From Tenrec ecaudatus (lineage: Eukaryota; Chordata; Mammalia; Afrosoricida; Tenrecidae), in NCBI RefSeq assembly GCF_050624435.1, contig NC_134530.1, positions 146,608,721 to 146,672,720 of the forward strand: a DNA stretch of 64,000 nt, read 5' to 3'. The translations under genes and the position numbers were made by a program. The notes under the pieces are model-generated. The model was not told the DNA's origin and searched no databases. It was given only the letters and a program-made list of their open reading frames with translations. Every line of letters starts with the position of its first letter. The first letter of the stretch is position 1. Positions 60,540 to 64,000 of this stretch are shown here, piece after piece.

Positions 60540-61100
60540 CAGGTATTGGCCTTGAAGTCAGTGCCTTTATGTGGGCCTTAGCGCCTCCATGGAAATAGCA
60601 TGACTTTGACCCACCTACGGTTCACAGGGATCGCCAGCCTACTCGTACCATCCCATTCCTATGAAGTGTACTACGCATGGATCATAGAACGCACCCTGCG
60701 GTGGATTACCACCATGACGGCAAGTTCTTCCTATCCCTTTACAGTCGGACTCCTTTACAGCGAGCCCCGAAGCACTGGGCACTGGCTTTGACTCCTCTTA
60801 CTGGTCTTGGGAACCCTGAGCCTGACGCCAACTGAAGATCTACACTAACCTGCTGGATAGAGACAGACATAAAGTGGAACCCTCCCTGTTGTCCCAGCTG
60901 TGCTTGAACTAGCTCCAGGAATGCAAGTGAGGCTGTCCTGAGCTATCCATCTCTAGGTGGCGAGAGAGCTCAGTGGAGCCATCCCTAATCAAAAGAACTG
61001 CCCAGCCCATCCACAGAATCGAGAGACACAAGACAAGTTAGTGGTTTAACCCACTCGATTTTGGGGGTGGCTTGTTACCTAGCTAAGGCTAACTGATACA
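60540..61100 (+). mobile_element. LTR-like relic, plus strand
   Basis: The 3' end reads GTTAGTGGTTTAACCCACTC and GATTTTGGGGGTGGCTTGTT, then CTAACTGATACAG. This matches the TTTAAGCCACTAAATTTTGG and GGTGGTTTGTTACGCAGC, then TAACTGATACA, termini of mammalian LTRs. The 5' boundary is uncertain. Confidence 0.55.
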
Positions 61101-61139
61101 GAGTACCGCAGAAGAATAGATTAATCGGCCAGAAAACAA

Positions 61140-61474
61140 GTCCCTGTTATGTGTTGAACTGTATCCCCCATAAGGTATGTATTGTAATCCTAAACCCTAC
61201 AGGTATGGATGGAATCGAATCGAATCGAATCACACTGTCAGTTGAAGTCATGCCTGTGCAGGGTAGATCCCAAACCTAATCACATCTGTGTTATAAAAAG
61301 AGCCAGTGGCCACAGAGACACACAGGTGCACACATGGGGGGAGACGGATGTCCTATGAGGATCATCTAGGAAGCAGGGGACAGCAGAGCTGCCAACCAGG
61401 ATGGAACAGCCAGAGCCAAGAGCCTGATATGGACTTCTAGCCTCTACACCTATGAGAAGATAAACTTCTTTAGA
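61140..61474 (+). mobile_element. MaLR-type LTR (MLT1-like), plus strand
   Basis: Reads TGTTGAACTGTATCCCCCAT, TGTAATCCTAAACCCTACAG, TTATAAAAAGAGCCAGTGGC, GGAGACGGATGTCCTATGAG and GACTTCTAGCCTCTACACCT. This is the MaLR LTR order (TTGAATTGTGTCCCCC, then GAAGTCCTAACCCCC, then CTTATAAGAAGAGG, then ACTTCTAGCCTCCAGAACTG). An AfroSINE interrupts its 3' part. A (GAATC)n run lies at 61213-61230. Confidence 0.72.
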
Positions 61475-61577
61475 AGAAGATAGGCTCAGTGTTCTCCCTC
61501 CAAATAGCTGGGGGGGTTGAACTGCTGACCTTGCAGATAGCAGCCCAACATCTAACCCACAGCACCACCAAGGGCCC
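61475..61577 (-). mobile_element. AfroSINE, minus strand, truncated
   Basis: GGCTCAGTGTTCTCCCTCCA, GGGGGTTGAACTGCTGACCT and TGCAGATAGCAGCCCAACAT, then GCACCACCAAGGGCCC, the reverse of the head. Confidence 0.82.
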
Positions 61578-61689
61578 TTCCTATGACTATATGTATTTAT
61601 ACCGTGTGCCTGGGATTCCAGGCAGAGTCAGGCAGGGAAGAAGCATGGGCCAAGGGTCTGCCTAGACCACAGTTCTGGGGCTCCCAACA

Positions 61690-61845
61690 ACCAGGGCCCA
61701 TGGAAGCAACAGTTAAGCAATAAAGTGCCACACTGCATTATGCAAATCTGCAGCAAAGGCTCGCTTTAAAGTTTTAAAAACCGAAGATGTCACTTTGAGG
61801 ACTTAGGTTCTCCCGACGCAAGCCCATATTCTTTTAAATAGCCTC
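61690..61845. promoter_or_regulatory. Candidate conserved non-coding element with octamer
   Basis: Repeat-free AT-rich segment with a perfect octamer ATGCAAAT at 61740-61747, CTGCATT directly before it and GCTTTAAAGTTTTAAAAACC just after. Function inferred. Confidence 0.35.
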
Positions 61846-63010
61846 ATGTGCCTGGCGAAGGGAAGACAGAACAGTGCTTTCTGACCGTGGTGTCACGAAG
61901 AGTATGATGTATCCGGTACACTCCAGAAGAAGAAAAACACTGGGCTTAGAAACCACACAACCAGCGTGCTCCTTAGAAGTGAGGCTGGGGAGACTTGGAC
62001 TCACTCGCTTTAGGCAAGTCACCAGGAGAGACGAATTGAAATGCTAGAAAAGGACAAGCAGAGTTGGGGACAGTGGAGGCTCAGTGAAAACGAGGGGACA
62101 CCCTCCGTGCGATGCATTAACACACTCATCACAACCACGGACTCCAACATGCTGACCATCACACAGATGGACCAGGGCCAGGCGGCATGTCACAAGCCAG
62201 AGCAGGCTAGGTGGGCACTCAGAGCAACAATCGTTTGGGGTCTTTGTACTTGGCGTCTTCCCTGACTTGGTACCCTGAACTGAGCCAGAGCCAGTTGCCC
62301 CAAACGATGGCTCAGCCAATAGTCAGAAGGCAGGGGAGGGGAGAAGGTAGGGGAGACTCTCTGACACAGGGATATGTGACCCACCAAGAACACCCGGAAC
62401 CTTCAAGTTTCCCCATGGCCATCTGTGGCACGCTAGAAGGGAAGAGTGGGCTGCAGGCAGGCGGTGGGGGCGGCAGATCCCTCAGTCCCTGAGGCTGGTG
62501 GGTGGGTGGGTGGGTGAACCCACAGAACCCTGGTCAAGATCCTTCTCCCTCAGCAGACTGGCTGTGCTTTCCTCCTCTTGGAGGAAAGTCGACAACACAG
62601 CCAGGTGACCATGCTGGCAAGCAAAGTCCTACAGGGACGGATGCATCGATTTAGATTGGGGAAGGCGGTGCAGATTCAGAGGCGTACCACGTGGAACAGT
62701 CAGAGTGTATATTTTGAAAATCCTAGCTGCCATTAGGAGGCAGATACAAGAGCAGGTGGGTGCCGAACAGAGCTGAAAATTCCTCTGCAAAGTGGTTGGA
62801 AGGAGGGGCCCTCAGCCTTCCCACCGTGGCTGAGAGAGGAATCCCATAGGGACAGGTCCCTGGACAGGAGGCGGCAACCACCCTCTCCCCATCTCCAAAG
62901 GCCACAGTCTTGAACGCTGCCAAGGGACGTCATGCTAGGTGTTATTCTAGTCCACCACGTTCATGTTCTGTGTCTGGTGACCACACTGGGCAAAATTTTC
63001 ATCTCTCTAA
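61846..63010. other. Unique sequence, no gene seen
   Basis: A short (GGTG)n run lies at 62499-62516. Frames up to 93 codons without a domain. No repeat family recognised. Confidence 0.4.
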
Positions 63011-63011
63011 G

Positions 63012-63205
63012 TAGTCCCTGGGTGGTGCAAATGGCTTGTGACTCAACTATTAACCCAAAAGTTGGGGGTTCAACTCTCCTCTGGGGGACGTTTGAAGACA
63101 GGCCGGTGATGTATTTCCTCGCGGTCACAGGCAAGAACGCCCCATGGAAAAGTTCTACTCTGCACACGTGGGGTCACCAGGAGGTGGGATTGGCAATGGT
63201 TTCTG
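63012..63205 (+). mobile_element. AfroSINE subfamily copy, plus strand
   Basis: Starts AGTCCCTGGGTGGTGCAAAT, B-box-like GGGTTCAACTC near 63066, then GACGTTTGAAGACAGGCCGG, AGTTCTACTCTGCACACGTG and GGGGTCACCAGGAGGTGGGA. The subfamily is that of 5118 and 40140. Confidence 0.85.
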
Positions 63206-63690
63206 ATTTGTTTATTTGTTTTTGTTTTTAAAGAGCAGGAACATGGGGCAAGTCGGCCTGCTAGGAATGTCTGTTGAGCCAGCAATGCACCCAGGCAGTA
63301 GCAGATTCAAACCTGCATCTATAGTGGGGAGCTCTGCTGCCCAACGCTGTGTCCCCATCTGTGGAAACAGCACTGCTGAGCCCAGGACTGCTGAATCTGG
63401 CTGGCTCAGGAAAAGTCTTCCAGGACATGTCTCCGGATTGATTCCCTACCCACAGAGCTGTTTTCTGGGAAAAAATGGTGTGTGCTGACTGGCTCGTCTA
63501 GAGAGCAGAGGCCAGGCCGGGGTCAGGACCACGCTTCCAGTGGGGGAAGGAGGCTTCCTTCATAGCGGGCCAGTCTTCCAAGAAGAGAGAGGCTCGGGGC
63601 AGCACCAAGAATGAATGAATACCTGGAAGTTCCCCAATGTCAGCTGCAGTCCAGGGTTCTACTGAGAATGTCCCCTCCCTCCCTTCCAGG
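63206..63690. other. Unique sequence, nothing recognised
   Basis: A T-rich TTTGTTTATTTGTTTTTG run follows the SINE (63208-63228). No gene or further repeat seen. Confidence 0.4.
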
Positions 63691-64000
63691 AGGGCTTCTC
63701 TCTCTCTCTTTCTCTTTCTCTCTCTCCGTCTCTCTCTCGCTCGCTCGCTGTTTTTACTCCTTTTCTCTGTCTGTGCGTGTGCGTGTGTGTGTGTGCGCCT
63801 CTATTCCCCTCTCTTGGTTTGTGTCTGTCCCTGTCCTCTCTATATGTGTGTCTCTCTCTCTCCTTCTCTCTGGGTCTCTCTCTTCTCTCTTTTTCCTTCT
63901 CTCTGCTTTTGTCTTTGTCTCTCCCCTTTTCTCTGTGCCTCTCTCTTCTTCTATGTCTCTCTCTCCTTGTTGTCTCCTCTGTGTGTCTGTCTCTCCTCTC
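63691..64000. repeat. CT-rich low-complexity tract, continues past window
   Basis: About 310 bases of CTCT with TTT, GT and CTGT variants and a (GT)n patch at about 63775-63795. The plus strand is almost purine-free in long stretches. The right end lies outside the window. Confidence 0.95.

Overview
The window is mammalian nuclear DNA and I find no protein-coding gene that I can defend. All open reading frames are short. The longest ones fall in SINEs, simple repeats or GC-rich unique sequence, and none shows a recognisable cellular protein family or a convincing exon with splice sites. The repeats point to an afrotherian mammal. Dozens of AfroSINE-type tRNA-derived SINEs (5' ends like GGAGCCCTGGTGG, 3' ends like GGTCGCTATGAGTCGGAAT) are scattered on both strands, next to their likely LINE partner, an RTE/Bov-B-type retrotransposon. 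Three copies of a hAT element matching SPIN (SPACE INVADERS) are also present. From memory, the only afrothere with SPIN is the tenrec lineage, so a tenrec such as Echinops telfairi is the best guess (inference).

Layout. 1-2.7 kb: 3' two-thirds of a decayed RTE element followed by two AfroSINEs. 2.7-8.5 kb: unique GC-rich sequence with SINEs, MIRs and a (GA)n tract. 8.5-12.1 kb: a nearly full-length antisense RTE element, a long tRNA-type SINE and a second RTE 3' end. 12-17 kb: L2/MIR relics, an AT-rich candidate conserved element at 13.6 kb and a MaLR-type LTR. 17.27-18.57 kb: antisense LINE 3' end with an exact 12-bp target-site duplication and a nested SPIN. 18.9-20.1 kb: candidate conserved non-coding elements. 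21.3-27.1 kb: retroelement cluster (second LINE 3' end, RTE tail, LTR-like element, RTE endonuclease region, antisense L1 ORF2 with nested SPIN). 27-34.5 kb: unique sequence with SINEs, L2 relics and two dinucleotide tracts. 34.5-36.2 kb: MIR split by an AfroSINE, then a LINE 3' end split by an internally deleted hAT transposon with a perfect 8-bp target duplication. 36-53 kb: unique sequence with SINEs, MIR, L2 and further candidate conserved elements. 53-62 kb: AT-rich candidate conserved elements at 53.7, 57.0, 57.4 and 61.7 kb, a second LTR-like copy, a CT/CA microsatellite with a three-unit minisatellite, the longest SPIN copy and two LTR relics. 62-64 kb: unique sequence ending in a CT-rich low-complexity tract that runs off the window.

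Taken together this looks like intergenic or large-intron DNA: repeat remnants of several ages separated by islands of repeat-free, AT-rich sequence that may be regulatory. No operon, phage, CRISPR, rRNA or functional tRNA gene was seen. Repeat family names rest on recognition of consensus-like text and on translated similarity, not on a database search. Boundaries are accurate to about 10-40 bases unless a target-site duplication fixes them.
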